Source: JBFXCS01 sp050181915 (GTDB taxonomy: Bacteria > Actinomycetota > Thermoleophilia > Miltoncostaeales > Miltoncostaeaceae). Taken from it: a DNA stretch of 64,000 nucleotides. The translations under genes were made by a program, and so were the position numbers. This document shows positions 7,258-17,800 of this stretch, piece by piece; position 1 is the first letter of the stretch; each line of letters starts with the position of its first letter. The notes under the pieces are model-generated. The model ran no database searches and was not told the origin of the DNA. It was given only the letters and a program-made list of their open reading frames with translations. The stretch covers positions 592,915 through 656,914 of the forward strand of contig JBFXCS010000003.1 of assembly GCA_050181915.1 (NCBI GenBank), read 5' to 3'.

Positions 7258-9150
7258 TTGGCCGAGCACGAGAGCGCTCTCGCCGTGCTGGTCGACTTCG
7301 AGAACATGGCCCGCCCCGGGGCCAAGGGTCGAGGCGACTTCGACATCCACCTGGTCCTCGACCGCCTGGCCGAGAAGGGGCGCGTGCTGGTGAAGCGCGC
7401 CTACGCCGACTGGAGCCGCTACCGCGACGCGCGGCACGAGCTCCAGAACGCGGGGCTCGGGCTGATCGAGATGCCCTCCGCCCGCGAGGGCGCGAAGAAC
7501 CGCGCCGACATCCAGATGGCCGTCGACGCGATGGAGCTCGCCTACAGCCGCGAGCACGTCGGCAGCTTCGTGATCGTGTCCGGCGACAGCGACTTCACCC
7601 CGCTGGTCGGCAAGCTGCGCGAGCTCAACAAGCGCGTGATCGGGGTGGGCAACCGCGAGTCGGCCAGCGAGCTGCTGATCGCCAACTGCGACGAGTTCAT
7701 CTTCTACGACCGCCTGGCGGCCGAGGCCGGCGGCGCGGGCACGCGCCAGTCGCGGGCCGCCAGCTCCGGCCTCAACCCCACCCAGCTGCTGCAGGAGACG
7801 CTCACCGCGCTCCAGCGCGAGGGCGTCGAGTGGCCGCTGGCGAGCGTGGTGAAGGACTCGATGCGCCGCAAGTACCCGGCCTTCGACGAGAGCGAGCACG
7901 GCTACTCGACCTTCTCGAAGTTCCTGGAGGACGCCGGCACCAACGGCATCGTGCGCCTCGAGACCGACCCGCGCAGCGGCACCTATCGGGTCGAGCTGGC
8001 CGGCACGGCCACGCCCGCCCCGCCGGTGCCGACGTCCGCCCCCGCCGGCGACCGCGCGGCCGAGGGCGGCGAGGGCGAGGGCCGCCGGCGCCGCCGGCGC
8101 CGCCGCTCCGAGCAGGGCGCCGAGGCCGCGCCCCCCGCGACCGAGGACGCCGAGGTGTTCGAGATCGTGGTCACGCCGACCCCCGACCCCGACCTGGGGG
8201 CGTTGCCCCCGATCGGCGAGCCGATCTCCTACGAGGACATGATCATGCTCGGCCCGGAGGGCGACGACGTGCCGGAGCTGGCCGAGGCGACCGACCTCGG
8301 CGCCGAGGAGCCGCCGTCGCGCAGCTCCCGCCGCCGACGCCGCCGCGCCGCGGTGGCCGACCCGGAGCCGACGGTCGCCGACCTCGAGCCCATCGACCCG
8401 GCCGAGCTGGAGCCGGCGGCCGAGGCCGCCGAGGCCGAGCCCGCCGCCGAGCAGGCGCACGAGGAGCCCGCCGCGGAGGCCGCGGCCCCCGCCTCGCGCC
8501 GCCGCCGCCGGCGCCGCGCCGACGAGACGACCGCCGACGAGGCCCCCGCCGCCGACGCCGCGGCGGTCGAGGCCGTCGCGGAGCCGGCCGAGGAGCCGGC
8601 CGCCGCGGAGACCGCGGCCCCGGAGGCCGAGGAGGCCCCCGCGCCGTCGCGTCGCCGGGTGCGCCGACGCGCCCCCGCGCAGGAGGAGCCGGCGGCCCCG
8701 TCCGGCGAGGAGCAGACCGAGGCGGCCGTCGCCGCCGAGGAGCCCCCCGCGGAGGAGGCGCCGAAGCCGAAGCGCCGCACCCGCAAGAAGGCCGAGCCCG
8801 TGGCCGCCGAGCCCGAGGCCGCCGAGCAGGCCCCCGCCGAGGAGCCCGCGGCGGAGGCGCCGGCCGAGGAGGAGGCCCCCAAGCCGAAGCGCCGCACCCG
8901 CAAGAAGGCCGAGCCCGTGGCCGCCGAGGCGGAGGGCGAGGCCGCGGCGGCCGCCGCGGAGGCCCCCGCCGAGGAGGCCCCGAAGCCCCGGCGCCGCACC
9001 ACCCGCAAGAAGGCGGAGCCCGCCGGCGACGCCGAGGCGCCCGCGGCGGCCCCCGAGGAGGCCGTGGCGGAGGAGGCCCCCAAGCCGAAGCGCCGCACCC
9101 GCAAGAAGGCCGAGCCGGCCCCCGAGCCCGAGGCCGCCGCGACGGAGTGA
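7258..9150 (+). CDS. NYN-domain RNase-like protein with LOTUS domain and long charged tail
   Basis: A 630-residue protein starting at TTG with GGAGG five bases upstream. Residues 1-160 are a LabA-type NYN (PIN-like) domain with the acidic set of a metal nuclease: VDFENM, ADIQMAVDAM and VSGDSDFTPLVGKL. Residues 170-245 resemble an OST-HTH/LOTUS RNA-binding module (LNPTQLLQETLTALQREGVE ... STFSKFLEDAG). The remaining 380 residues are a low-complexity Ala/Glu/Pro region with RRRRR clusters and four copies of an APKPKRRTRKKAEP unit, probably disordered and RNA- or nucleoid-binding. NYN plus LOTUS is known in bacterial and eukaryotic RNA-silencing-type proteins; the tail suggests a ribosome- or nucleic-acid-tethered nuclease, which is inference. 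Confidence 0.85.
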   Translation: MAEHESALAVLVDFENMARPGAKGRGDFDIHLVLDRLAEKGRVLVKRAYADWSRYRDARHELQNAGLGLIEMPSAREGAKNRADIQMAVDAMELAYSREHVGSFVIVSGDSDFTPLVGKLRELNKRVIGVGNRESASELLIANCDEFIFYDRLAAEAGGAGTRQSRAASSGLNPTQLLQETLTALQREGVEWPLASVVKDSMRRKYPAFDESEHGYSTFSKFLEDAGTNGIVRLETDPRSGTYRVELAGTATPAPPVPTSAPAGDRAAEGGEGEGRRRRRRRRSEQGAEAAPPATEDAEVFEIVVTPTPDPDLGALPPIGEPISYEDMIMLGPEGDDVPELAEATDLGAEEPPSRSSRRRRRRAAVADPEPTVADLEPIDPAELEPAAEAAEAEPAAEQAHEEPAAEAAAPASRRRRRRRADETTADEAPAADAAAVEAVAEPAEEPAAAETAAPEAEEAPAPSRRRVRRRAPAQEEPAAPSGEEQTEAAVAAEEPPAEEAPKPKRRTRKKAEPVAAEPEAAEQAPAEEPAAEAPAEEEAPKPKRRTRKKAEPVAAEAEGEAAAAAAEAPAEEAPKPRRRTTRKKAEPAGDAEAPAAAPEEAVAEEAPKPKRRTRKKAEPAPEPEAAATE

Positions 9151-9158
9151 CGCCCACT

Positions 9159-9194
9159 GCTGGTGGCGCCCTGCCCCGGCAGGGCGCCACCAGC
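9159..9194 (+). terminator. Hairpin terminator after the NYN-LOTUS gene
   Basis: A 17-bp perfect stem (9159-9175 with 9178-9194) with only two unpaired loop bases begins nine bases after the stop codon of the NYN-LOTUS gene. No T-run follows. Confidence 0.75.
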
Positions 9195-9237
9195 GGATGA
9201 GGCGTCGTGGCGTCAGCCCGGCGCCGGGGTCACCCGA

Positions 9238-9675
9238 TCAGCGGAGGGGATGTCGCGGCCGCCTCCGGCGGCGCCATTCGAGCAGCGCCCCGGGCTCCGC
9301 TCGATGGCGAGGCGCCACGATCCACTTAGGCCGGTTCCAAAGCAGCAGACCGAGGCCGAACCCCGTGATGAGCACCACCCATATCAACAAGGGGATACCG
9401 GCTGCCGTCGCCGCATCGTCGGTCGCCGGATCACCAGGAAACAGGGCCACCGGCACCATGACCACTCCCAGACCCGTGACGGCGACGCACGAGAAGGGGT
9501 ATGCCCGTTTGTAGGCGTGCCACCCCGCAACGCCGAACGGCCAGTATTCAGGGGGTTCATCCGGCTGATCGAAACCGGGTCCCCACCGATCGCGCCAGAA
9601 CGACGGAAGCCTGACGAGACAGATCGTCCCGATCAGCAGGCACGACCCGACGATGATCCACTCCGTCGACGGCAT
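9238..9675 (-). CDS. Small membrane protein at the end of the Rhs island
   Basis: A protein of about 145 residues with three hydrophobic segments (WIIVGSCLLIGTICLVRL; SCVAVTGLGVVMVPVAL; PLLIWVVLITGFGLGLLLW) and a basic C-terminus. No family is recognised. An ATG at 9717 would add 14 residues and overlap the preceding gene by 25 bases; the ATG at 9675 leaves a 17-base gap. It follows the putative immunity gene on the same strand. Small membrane proteins in this position can be immunity factors against toxins acting at the membrane, but nothing here proves that. Confidence 0.6.
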   Translation of the reverse strand: MPSTEWIIVGSCLLIGTICLVRLPSFWRDRWGPGFDQPDEPPEYWPFGVAGWHAYKRAYPFSCVAVTGLGVVMVPVALFPGDPATDDAATAAGIPLLIWVVLITGFGLGLLLWNRPKWIVAPRHRAEPGALLEWRRRRRPRHPLR

Positions 9676-9692
9676 CTCTCGCAGAATAGGCC

Positions 9693-10121
9693 TCACCGAC
9701 CGCGTCCCGGGTGGCATGGAGTGAGCGGCGTGGCCCCGACCCGCCTTACACCCTCCCCGTCGTCTTCTACCGGGATCGCGGCCATCAGCTCCTGACGCAA
9801 CCGCCCGGCCACGTCGGGAGACCACGGCTCCGTCAGGAGCGGGTTCGCCAGGACGAAGATGAGCTCCTCCACGGCGTTCGGCTTCAGCAGCTCGATGTCG
9901 ACGTCCTCACGACCCTCGAGCGCGTCGGCCCACCGAAAGGCGTCGGCGGCCGTCAGCGCGCCGCTCAAGTAACGATCTATCACCCTCAGAGCGTCGTCCC
10001 TCCGAACAACAAACAACACATCAGGAGAATCCCAGTCGAATCGCGTTAGAGCATCAACGGCCACCTCGACCGGCTTCCTCAACTCGATGAGATCCTGCAG
10101 AGCCTTCTCTCTCTTGTCCAT
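9693..10121 (-). CDS. Putative immunity protein for the orphan Rhs toxin tip
   Basis: A 142-residue acidic soluble protein, unrecognised by family. It starts 46 bp after the stop of the decayed orphan Rhs C-terminus and runs in the same direction, exactly where the cognate immunity gene sits in Rhs toxin/immunity modules. Its composition (many Asp/Glu, no signal peptide, no membrane segment) suits a cytoplasmic inhibitor. The lower GC and mixed codon use differ from the chromosomal backbone, in keeping with transfer. Function is inferred from position only. Confidence 0.6.
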   Translation of the reverse strand: MDKREKALQDLIELRKPVEVAVDALTRFDWDSPDVLFVVRRDDALRVIDRYLSGALTAADAFRWADALEGREDVDIELLKPNAVEELIFVLANPLLTEPWSPDVAGRLRQELMAAIPVEDDGEGVRRVGATPLTPCHPGRGR

Positions 10122-10167
10122 AACCTACCTCTCCAAGAGCACCGATGGACGACGCTGGCCGCGCGTC

Positions 10168-10787
10168 CTACTTGATCTTTGAACGGATGAGGCGCCCTTG
10201 AGGATCGGGGCTGTCTTTGGTCATTCCAAGGTTCTTGCCCGTCTCAGGGTCCACCTTCTTAGTTCAGATTGCCCGCGAACCCGGGACCCTCCCCGGAACT
10301 TGCGCCTTGAAGGCTGCGCAGCGGGCCCGAGCAGGAACGCCCAGCGACCATCGAGGTCGTAGACGTTGACGGGGTTCTGGAGCGCGTAGTCGTAGTTGTT
10401 GGCGGAGCCACCGTCGACGGGGTCGACGGAGAGGAAGCGACCGAGAGCGGGGTCGTAGAGTCGGACGCCCATCTGAACCAGGGCCGACGTGGTGTCGAGC
10501 TTCTTGTGCCATTTCCCGGTGTAGCGCTCGGTGGTGGTGTCGGCGGGGGGCGCCTGATCGGGGACGCCGAAGGGGTCGCCGGTGAGGATGGGGCCTTGCC
10601 TGTCGCCTGCGGCGTCGGTGGTGGCGGCGGTGTCGCCGTGTCCGTTGAAGAAGATCAGTTGCTTGTCGCCCGAGGGGCCGGCCCCGGCGTAGTCGGCGAG
10701 TGGCTCCGGGCCGTCGATGGTTGTGCTGGTGACGGTTCCGCCGCGGCGCTCGAAGAGTGGGGTGTCCCCGGTGTACAGGTATTCGAG
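10168..10787 (-). pseudogene. Orphan Rhs C-terminal tip, frame-broken
   Basis: Bases 10787-10313 repeat the end of the Rhs core of the large gene downstream-to-upstream, including LYDPALGRFLSVDPVDGG and the PVNVYDLDGR boundary. Immediately after LLGPAAQ the sequence changes to a different C-terminus. That new tip is readable as AFKAQVPGRVPGSRAI, a TGA stop (10264-10266), then TKKVDPETGKNLGMTKDSPD and QGRLIRSKIK to a stop at 10168. It is out of frame with the core, so at least one frameshift and one nonsense change inactivate it. There is no upstream start. This is the classic look of a displaced Rhs toxin tip left behind when a new tip was acquired. Confidence 0.8.
10313..10787 (-). repeat. 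475-bp duplicate of Rhs core end (orphan copy)
   Basis: This segment reads as an exact copy of 12237-12711 (offset 1924 bp). It covers the end of the Rhs core up to the toxin boundary. One edge coincides with the switch from core to toxin tip; the other is cut by an IS3-type transposase remnant. Confidence 0.9.
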
Positions 10788-10954
10788 AAGGAACTGCTTC
10801 GACGCGAGCGGTTCGCGACCCTGGAGGCCGCCCGGATCAGGCTGTTTGGTACATCGAACGCTTCTACAACACCCGCCGCAGGCACTCCGGCCTCGGCTAC
10901 CAGAGCCCCGCCGACTACGAAACGCAACACCACAAGGAGGCCATCCCGGCCTAG
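10788..10954 (+). pseudogene. IS3-family transposase (OrfB) 3' remnant
   Basis: Two reading frames together give the end of an IS3-family integrase: KELLRRERFATLEAARIRLF in one, then YIERFYNTRRRHSGLGYQSP with ADYE in the next, ending at a stop at 10952-10954. The tract FYNTRRRHSxLGYxSPxxYE is the hallmark end of the rve integrase core. A frameshift near 10845 and loss of everything 5' of residue KEL show it is dead. It joins directly to the truncated Rhs duplicate, so insertion or IS-mediated deletion probably removed the rest. Confidence 0.8.
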
Positions 10955-11103
10955 CGACCAGGTGTCAACGCAAACTGGTTAACTCCAACTCCATCCGCTC
11001 GTTCGTCAACTACCGGCTACGGATCTTGCTCCACGCCAGCGGCGTCAACTGGCCCGCCCAGCGACCCCCAACACCGACGATCCGAACCCGCCCGTCACGC
11101 TGA
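10955..11103 (+). mobile_element. IS right end and a second transposase tail fragment
   Basis: Bases from about 10962 (AGGTGTCAACGCAAACTGGT) look like the terminal inverted repeat that follows IS3-family OrfB genes in actinobacteria. Directly after it an open stretch encodes SIRSFVNYRLRILLHASGVN and a basic tail to a stop at 11101-11103. That resembles the C-terminal end of ISL3-type transposases (NYRLRxLL), though this assignment is tentative. Both pieces are truncated, so this is a spot where several insertion elements decayed. Confidence 0.5.
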
Positions 11104-11123
11104 AACCGGAAGGGTCGGTTAGA

Positions 11124-11780
11124 TCAATCCGTCCACGAAGGCGATGCCTCTCCGTCATCCTCTCGGGATCGCGCCATCGGTATTGAGCCGCCAAACCGGA
11201 CCTCAAGCCAGCGCCGTGCCTCAGCAAAGTCATACCTGCGAGCGAGAGCGGCCGCCGCTGGCCCGCTCGCGGCGACTGCAGCATAGTCGTCCCAGTCCAC
11301 TGCCACCGCCCAGCCCCCTCCCTCACCGTAGATGGCGTACATCCCACCGCCCGTCTCTCGAATCAGCTCGGCGAAGTCCTCGAACTCGGGTAGCTGACAG
11401 CACCAATGATAAGCGACACCATCATCGTCAGGATGGCTGACGACCGTCGCATAGAATCGCGATTCTCCACACTCCGCCAGTGCACCCACGAGTGCGCGGT
11501 ATTGATCAAGCGTCAGACCCGAAGACTGCGGCGCCATAAAACCAATCGTTGGCAGCGTGGCAACGAACGGCGTGCGCGAGAAGTCCGTTGATGCGAAGAC
11601 CCTTCGCCAGTGTGCCTCCACCACTTCAGGTGCCACTCGCCTGATTCGGAGGCGCCAGTGCTGACGCGCGTGCGGTACCTCCAGCCGTGGCGTCCACCAA
11701 CCGCGACGGACTAGCCTCCACCACCATCGAGATGCCTTGGTCGCGAGTGTGTCTTCGCTCGGGAAGAGGGCCCATCGCAC
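11124..11780 (-). CDS. Putative immunity protein for the intact Rhs toxin
   Basis: A protein of about 218 residues if started at the GTG at 11780, which has a G-rich ribosome site and leaves 73 bp after the Rhs stop; a longer open frame runs back to 11903 and would overlap the Rhs gene. No family is recognised. The C-terminal half is acidic with many aromatic residues (YHWCCQLPEFEDFAELI, YAIYGEGGGWAVAVDWDDY), with no signal peptide or membrane helix. Position right after a Rhs toxin tip, same strand, is the normal site for the immunity gene, so cytoplasmic neutralisation of the toxin is the likely job. Confidence 0.65.
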   Translation of the reverse strand: MRWALFPSEDTLATKASRWWWRLVRRGWWTPRLEVPHARQHWRLRIRRVAPEVVEAHWRRVFASTDFSRTPFVATLPTIGFMAPQSSGLTLDQYRALVGALAECGESRFYATVVSHPDDDGVAYHWCCQLPEFEDFAELIRETGGGMYAIYGEGGGWAVAVDWDDYAAVAASGPAAAALARRYDFAEARRWLEVRFGGSIPMARSREDDGEASPSWTD

Positions 11781-11853
11781 TAGTCGCGCCCCCCGGGGTC
11801 TATCGCATGGCGCAACGCCCGACACCCGCCTACGAGTGGCCCAGAGCAGAGAT

Positions 11854-14800
11854 TCATTTGAAATGGAACTTGTAGTTCCGAAGACCGCTGTGATATTCGA
11901 CAACCCATTGGTCGTGACCTACAGACCACCGGAGATTTACACGCTCACCGACCGAGGTATTGGCCTTCCAAGATTTCCCACCGGCCGCTGACGTCCACCG
12001 CGCCGGCCGACCTCTTGTCAAGGTCAAGAACAGGGCCCGAGCCTCAGTGTATCCACCAGCCACTTCCCTAACCCGTTTCGCCGCGGTACCCAGCGTAAGG
12101 AGATCGCCGTGGTAGAGACCTGAGTTCCCGATGCGCGGGCCCATTTGGGCGAGAGTCCCCCTGTTTGCCGCGGCTGCGCGACGGAGAACGCGACGGGCCA
12201 CATATCTCGCAAGGATCGGCGTGCCCACGCGAACAAGCTGCGCAGCGGGCCCGAGCAGGAACGCCCAGCGACCATCGAGGTCGTAGACGTTGACGGGGTT
12301 CTGGAGCGCGTAGTCGTAGTTGTTGGCGGAGCCACCGTCGACGGGGTCGACGGAGAGGAAGCGACCGAGAGCGGGGTCGTAGAGTCGGACGCCCATCTGA
12401 ACCAGGGCCGACGTGGTGTCGAGCTTCTTGTGCCATTTCCCGGTGTAGCGCTCGGTGGTGGTGTCGGCGGGGGGCGCCTGATCGGGGACGCCGAAGGGGT
12501 CGCCGGTGAGGATGGGGCCTTGCCTGTCGCCTGCGGCGTCGGTGGTGGCGGCGGTGTCGCCGTGTCCGTTGAAGAAGATCAGTTGCTTGTCGCCCGAGGG
12601 GCCGGCCCCGGCGTAGTCGGCGAGTGGCTCCGGGCCGTCGATGGTTGTGCTGGTGACGGTTCCGCCGCGGCGCTCGAAGAGTGGGGTGTCCCCGGTGTAC
12701 AGGTATTCGAGCGTTCGCCCGTTGGAGCCGCGGCTCTTCTGGCGACCCGCCGGGTCGAGGGTATAGGTGACTTGCGTGCCGTCGAAGGTTCCGCCGGTCG
12801 AGAGCCCGGTGCCATCCCAAGCCATCGACGTGGTCAGGGCGTTGGTCGCGTCGTTGCGGCGCTCGGCGAGGTCGCCGTCGGGTGTGTAGTGGAAGCGGGT
12901 AGTGGTCCCGCCCTCTGTGACCTTGACGAGTTGGTCGACGCCGTCGTTGTCCACCGCGGTGGGGGTGTAGCTGTAGATCGCCACGGTCGTGGTCGGTCCG
13001 CCTTGGGGGGCGCGCTCGATCCGGGTACGGTTGGAGTCGAGGTCGTACGTGTAGCTGGTGAGAGCGCCGTCGGGGGCAGTGTATCCGGAGAGGCGGCCAG
13101 CTTCGTCGTAGTCGTAGGTGCGGGTCTGGCTTCCGTTCTCGTCGTAGGTGAGTTCTTCTTGGGTCTTGCGGCCTTCGATGTCGTAGGTGTAGGCGTAGTC
13201 GGCGATCGGGGAGCCCTGGGCGTCCGCTGGGACGTTTGCGGGGAGGGGGCCGGGGAGCTGGCCGTGGCGGTTGTAGAGGGCGGTGAGGTTGCCGGCGTGG
13301 TCGTAGTCACGCCAGCTGAACGCGGCGCTGTCGGGGTACTGGATCGCTTTGAGGCGCCCGGTGGTGTCGTAGTGGAAGGCGTACTGGTCGCCGGTGCCGG
13401 TGGGGCAGGTGGTTTGGGGTGTACCGGTCAGGGGTCCGGCCATGCGGGTCGGGTTTCCTTCGGCGTCGTAGGTGAAGCACACCCAGTGGGCTTGGCCCGC
13501 GCTGATCGCCCCGGGGGCAGCGTGGCGGGTGAGGATGTTTCCTTCCTGGTCGTAGACGAAGCGTGCTTCGGTTGCTCCGTCTCCTCCGGGGATGGTGGCG
13601 TGGTTCTCGCCTTGGGTGACGCCGAGGGCCATGTCGGTGGTGATCTCCCCGGCGGTCAGGGCGTGATCGTAGAGGCGGACGTCGTCGATCAGGCCGTCGA
13701 AGTACTCGCCCCACATCGTGTTGCCGCCGATCGCGAGAGCCCCGTTGCTGATGCGGATGTCGCCGCTCGCCGCAACCGAGCTCGCCTGGATGCCGTCCTT
13801 GAACAGGCGCAGGGTAGAGCCGTCGTAGGTCACGGCCAGATGCACCCAGGTCCCGGTCGCGAGTTGCGGCGTGCCGTTGGTGAGGTAGTCGTCGACCTGG
13901 GTGCCGAGCTCAGCCTGGTACTTGCTGCTGGACGTGTTGCCGTACAACGCCCAAGCGAAGCTGCCGGACTCCTCCTTCATCCCGACGGTCTGCCACCCGC
14001 TGGTGGTGCCGGGCTTCACCCACGCCGAAAACGTCAGGCCATCGGTGAGGTCCAGGGAGTCGTCGTCGGCGACGGTGACCAGATCGTTGGTGCCGTCGAA
14101 GTCGAGGGCACCGCCGTGCTTGCCAGAGCCGGTCCAGGTGGCGCCGTTGATGGCACCGGTGTTGCCGTTACCGGAGGCGTCACGGGCGACCGACCCGGTC
14201 CCCTCGTCAAAGCCGTATGCGGCGACGAGGCCCTCTGTGGTCGGGGTCGAGACGCGGCCGGCGGGGACCGGCGTGTTCATGTCGGTGGTGATCTCCCCGG
14301 CGGTCAGGGCGTGATCGTAGAGGCGGACGTCGTCGATCAGGCCGTCGAAGTACTCGCCCCACATCGTGTTGCCGCCGATCGCGAGAGCCCCGTTGCTGAT
14401 GCGGATGTCGCCGCTCGCCGCAACCGAGCTCGCCTGGATGCCGTCCTTGAACAGGCGCAGGGTAGAGCCGTCGTAGGTCACGGCCAGATGCACCCAGGTC
14501 CCGGTCGCGAGTTGCGGCGTGCCGTTGGTGAGGTAGTCGTCGACCTGGGTGCCGAGCTCAGCCTGGTACTTGCTGCTGGACGTGTTGCCGTACAACGCCC
14601 AAGCGAAGCTGCCGGACTCCTCCTTCATCCCGACGGTCTGCCACCCGCTGGTGGTGCCGGGCTTCACCCACGCCGAAAACGTCAGGCCATCGGTGAGGTC
14701 CAGGGAGTCGTCGTCGGCGACGGTGACCAGATCGTTGGTGCCGTCGAAGTCGAGGGCACCGCCGTGCTTGCCAGAGCCGGTCCAGGTGGCGCCGTTGATG

Positions 14801-17800
14801 GCACCGGTGTTGCCGTTACCGGAGGCGTCACGGGCGACCGACCCGGTCCCCTCGTCAAAGCCGTATGCGGCGACGAGGCCCTCGGGGAGGTCGGGCTCGT
14901 TGGCGACGGTGACGCTGACGGGATCGGATGTGGTGGTGTTGTCCTCCGCGTCGCGTGCGACGGCGCGGAGGGTGTGGGTGCCGTCGGGGATGCTGGTCGT
15001 GTCCCAAACCACCCGGTACGGCGGGCGGGGATCCTCGGGGCCGAGGGGGTTGCCGTCCAGGGTGAACTGCACCCCGACGACGTCGACGTCGTCGCTGGCG
15101 GTCGCCGCGACCGAGACGGCGTCACCGGACACCTCGGCGGCGTCTGTGGGGGTCAGCATCGTGACAACCGGGGGTGCCTGGTCATCGGCGGTGCCGGGGG
15201 GCGCGGGGGGCGCGGTGCCGAGTGAGTCGGTGGTGCGCACTACGCGGCCGGCCTCGTCGTACTCGGAGGTGAGGGTTCCTCGGCCTGGGGTGGCGGTAGT
15301 GAGGGCCTGGCCGGCGGGGTCGTAGGTGTAGCTGGTGGTCTCGGCGGAGCCCGTGCCGGCCTTGGTGGTCTGGGAGGTGAGACGCCCTTCGTTGTCATAG
15401 GTGCTGCAGGTGGTGCCGCGCCCTTCTGTGAGCGCGCGCGCACGACCGGAGGCGTCGTAGACGTAGCCCTCAGCGGCCATGCCGTGCACGGCCTTTTGCT
15501 CGAGCAGTCCTGCTTGGTTGATGGTGCCGCCACTGATGGAGCACGCCGCAACGGCCGGGTCCTTCTCGGCTTCCGCCGGGTTAGGGGCCGCGCTGGTCTG
15601 GGGCGGCAGGTCGTAGTACGTCCAGTCGGTCGCGTAGTCCAGATCCGGGCTGCCCGACAGAGCACCCGTCGTCGAATTGACGGTGCGGCCGGCGTTGCCC
15701 TTCGGCATCACCTTTCGAGTGTTGCGGCCGTAGGCGTCGTATTCGTAGCTGGTGATCACGTTCTGGCCGTCGGCGTGGACCAGATCGTATTGGGCCTTGT
15801 GCGTCCAGGGCTCCGGGAACCGGGAGAAGCTCACCCGCCCGCTCGGACTGACCGTCGATGTCGGGTTCATGTAGGCCGGGGCCAGGGCCGCTTGCGGGAC
15901 GATCTCGAAGGACCCGCCACCGCGCTTCCACCACAAGTGGACCTGGGCGGCGCCGCCGAACTCTCTGTAAGTGAGCTCGATACGGTGCCGTCCCTCGGTG
16001 AGGGGGATGTCGAGGCTCTGGATCCCGTCGAGGGCGTAGTCCCACCGGTTCAGGACGAGGTACCCGTCGATCGACAGGCGCACTCCGTCATCGGCCACGG
16101 ACCGGAAGACGTAGGTGTCGGTGGCGGGCACGTCGATGCTGCCGGTCCAGCGCACCGAGAAGTTGTCCACCGGAATCGACGGGTCGGGACTTCCGTTTGC
16201 CCAGTCCACGTCGATGTTCGCGTCGAGGCGCTGCAGCGTCGGTCGGCCGGCGAGGTCCCTGTTGGCGTAGTAGGAGCCATGCAAGCCGACGAGGGCGGGA
16301 CCCGGATCCTCCGCATCGCCGGGGGCGGCCTCGTCGTAGCGGTTCGTGGTGACGGGCCGCTCGAGCGGTCCGGCGCCATCGGAGTCAGGGCCGGTGGAGG
16401 TCAGCAGGACCCTCTCGAGCGAGTCGTAGGTGCTGTCGGTCGGGTTGCCGTCGGGGTCCTCGGTCCAGGCAACCGTGCCATCGCGGTTATACCCGGTAGA
16501 GGTGACGCGACCCAATGGGCTGCGCTGCTCCACGACCTGGCCGAGGTCGTCGTAATAGAGACGCGTCTGCTTCGGATCGGGCTTTCCCTGCTCCCGCGGG
16601 GAGGTCACCGCGCCGTACCCGGCGGCATTGCGCGCCGTCCCCGGGCCACCGCCCTCATGGGCCGCGCGGGTCGGGGTGATCGCGACCGATCCCGGGTGGT
16701 AGCCAAACGTGGTGGACGCGGTCGCCGGATCCTGACCGGTCACCGGTCCGTCCTCGAGAGACGCGACGTTCCCTGAGCCGTCGTAGGTGACCTGCAGCTT
16801 GTGATCCGCGTCATAGCCGGGGCCGGCGCCGCTCGGGTCCAGATCGTTCGCGTCCCGGATGGTCGTCACCCGATCAGATGTCCATCCCAACGCGAGGATC
16901 GCGCGAGTGCCGTTATGGACCTCTTTGAGGTTACCGCTGGTGCCGCCCGGGCCATCGCCGATGTAGCGCCACTGCACTCCGTCCGGGCCGGTGATGCACA
17001 ACAGCGCCGGGCACCCGGAGCCCGCCCAGTTGAAGCTAAGGGTCCGCCCCGCAGGGTCCGTGATCAGGCTCGGCTTGGCCGGTGAGCCGCTGAAGGCGTA
17101 TCGCGTGGCGCCCTTGTTGGCGTCACCGGCAACGGTCTCCGCCCGCACCAGGGGCGCGGTATCCCCGGCGAGAGGCCCGAAGGTAAAGACCTCATCGCCC
17201 TCCTTGAGTACAAACCCGGAACCGTCCGCGTTGCGGGTGATGACGGAACTCGTGTCATCCCCCGGTGGTGAGTACGACAGCCGGTCCCCTGACGGCAGGA
17301 AGTACGCGAGTTGCCCCTCACCGTAATCCACCGCGATCGGGTCCGACGGCGACCACGCCGCACCCCCGGCCATCAGATCCTGACCAGGAGTGAGCCGCAG
17401 CGGCAACCCACCATCATCGCCAAGGGAGAAACTGATCCCCGGCCCGAACCCGACGTTCTTCGAGTCCCGGGAGTTGTAGACAAGCCCGAAGCTCATTGTC
17501 CGGAGCGCCGACGCGTAGCTCGGCCCACCGATCCCGAACGTCAGGTTCCCGGTCTTCATGTTCACGCTCTGGGCACCCGCGTCCCACATCGGCCCATCAC
17601 TACCCAGATGAGGCTTCTTGGTGGAGAAGCTGAACGTCGAGCTCCAGCTGGAAGGGCCGAAGGCGTTCTTGCCGCGAACCCGCCAGTAGTACGTCGTGTC
17701 GTTCGTGAGCCAGTCAACCGGCACAGACAGCGCGGGATTCAACGTCGCGATCGTCGTCTCACGCAAATCCGTCGTGAACCCTGGATCACGCGCGACCTGG

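Noticed and set aside
8040..9150. APKPKRRTRKKAEP repeats as evidence for a separate histone H1-like gene
   Set aside because: The repeats are in frame with the NYN-LOTUS protein, with no internal ribosome site or stop.
10313..14883. Direct repeats as a possible CRISPR array
   Set aside because: Only two-copy, gene-length repeats in coding DNA; no short regularly spaced repeats or cas genes anywhere in the window.
12145..15225. A 1026-codon open frame on the plus strand through the Rhs gene
   Set aside because: It mirrors the minus-strand Rhs reading frame; low-complexity Val/Gly/Glu composition and no domains.
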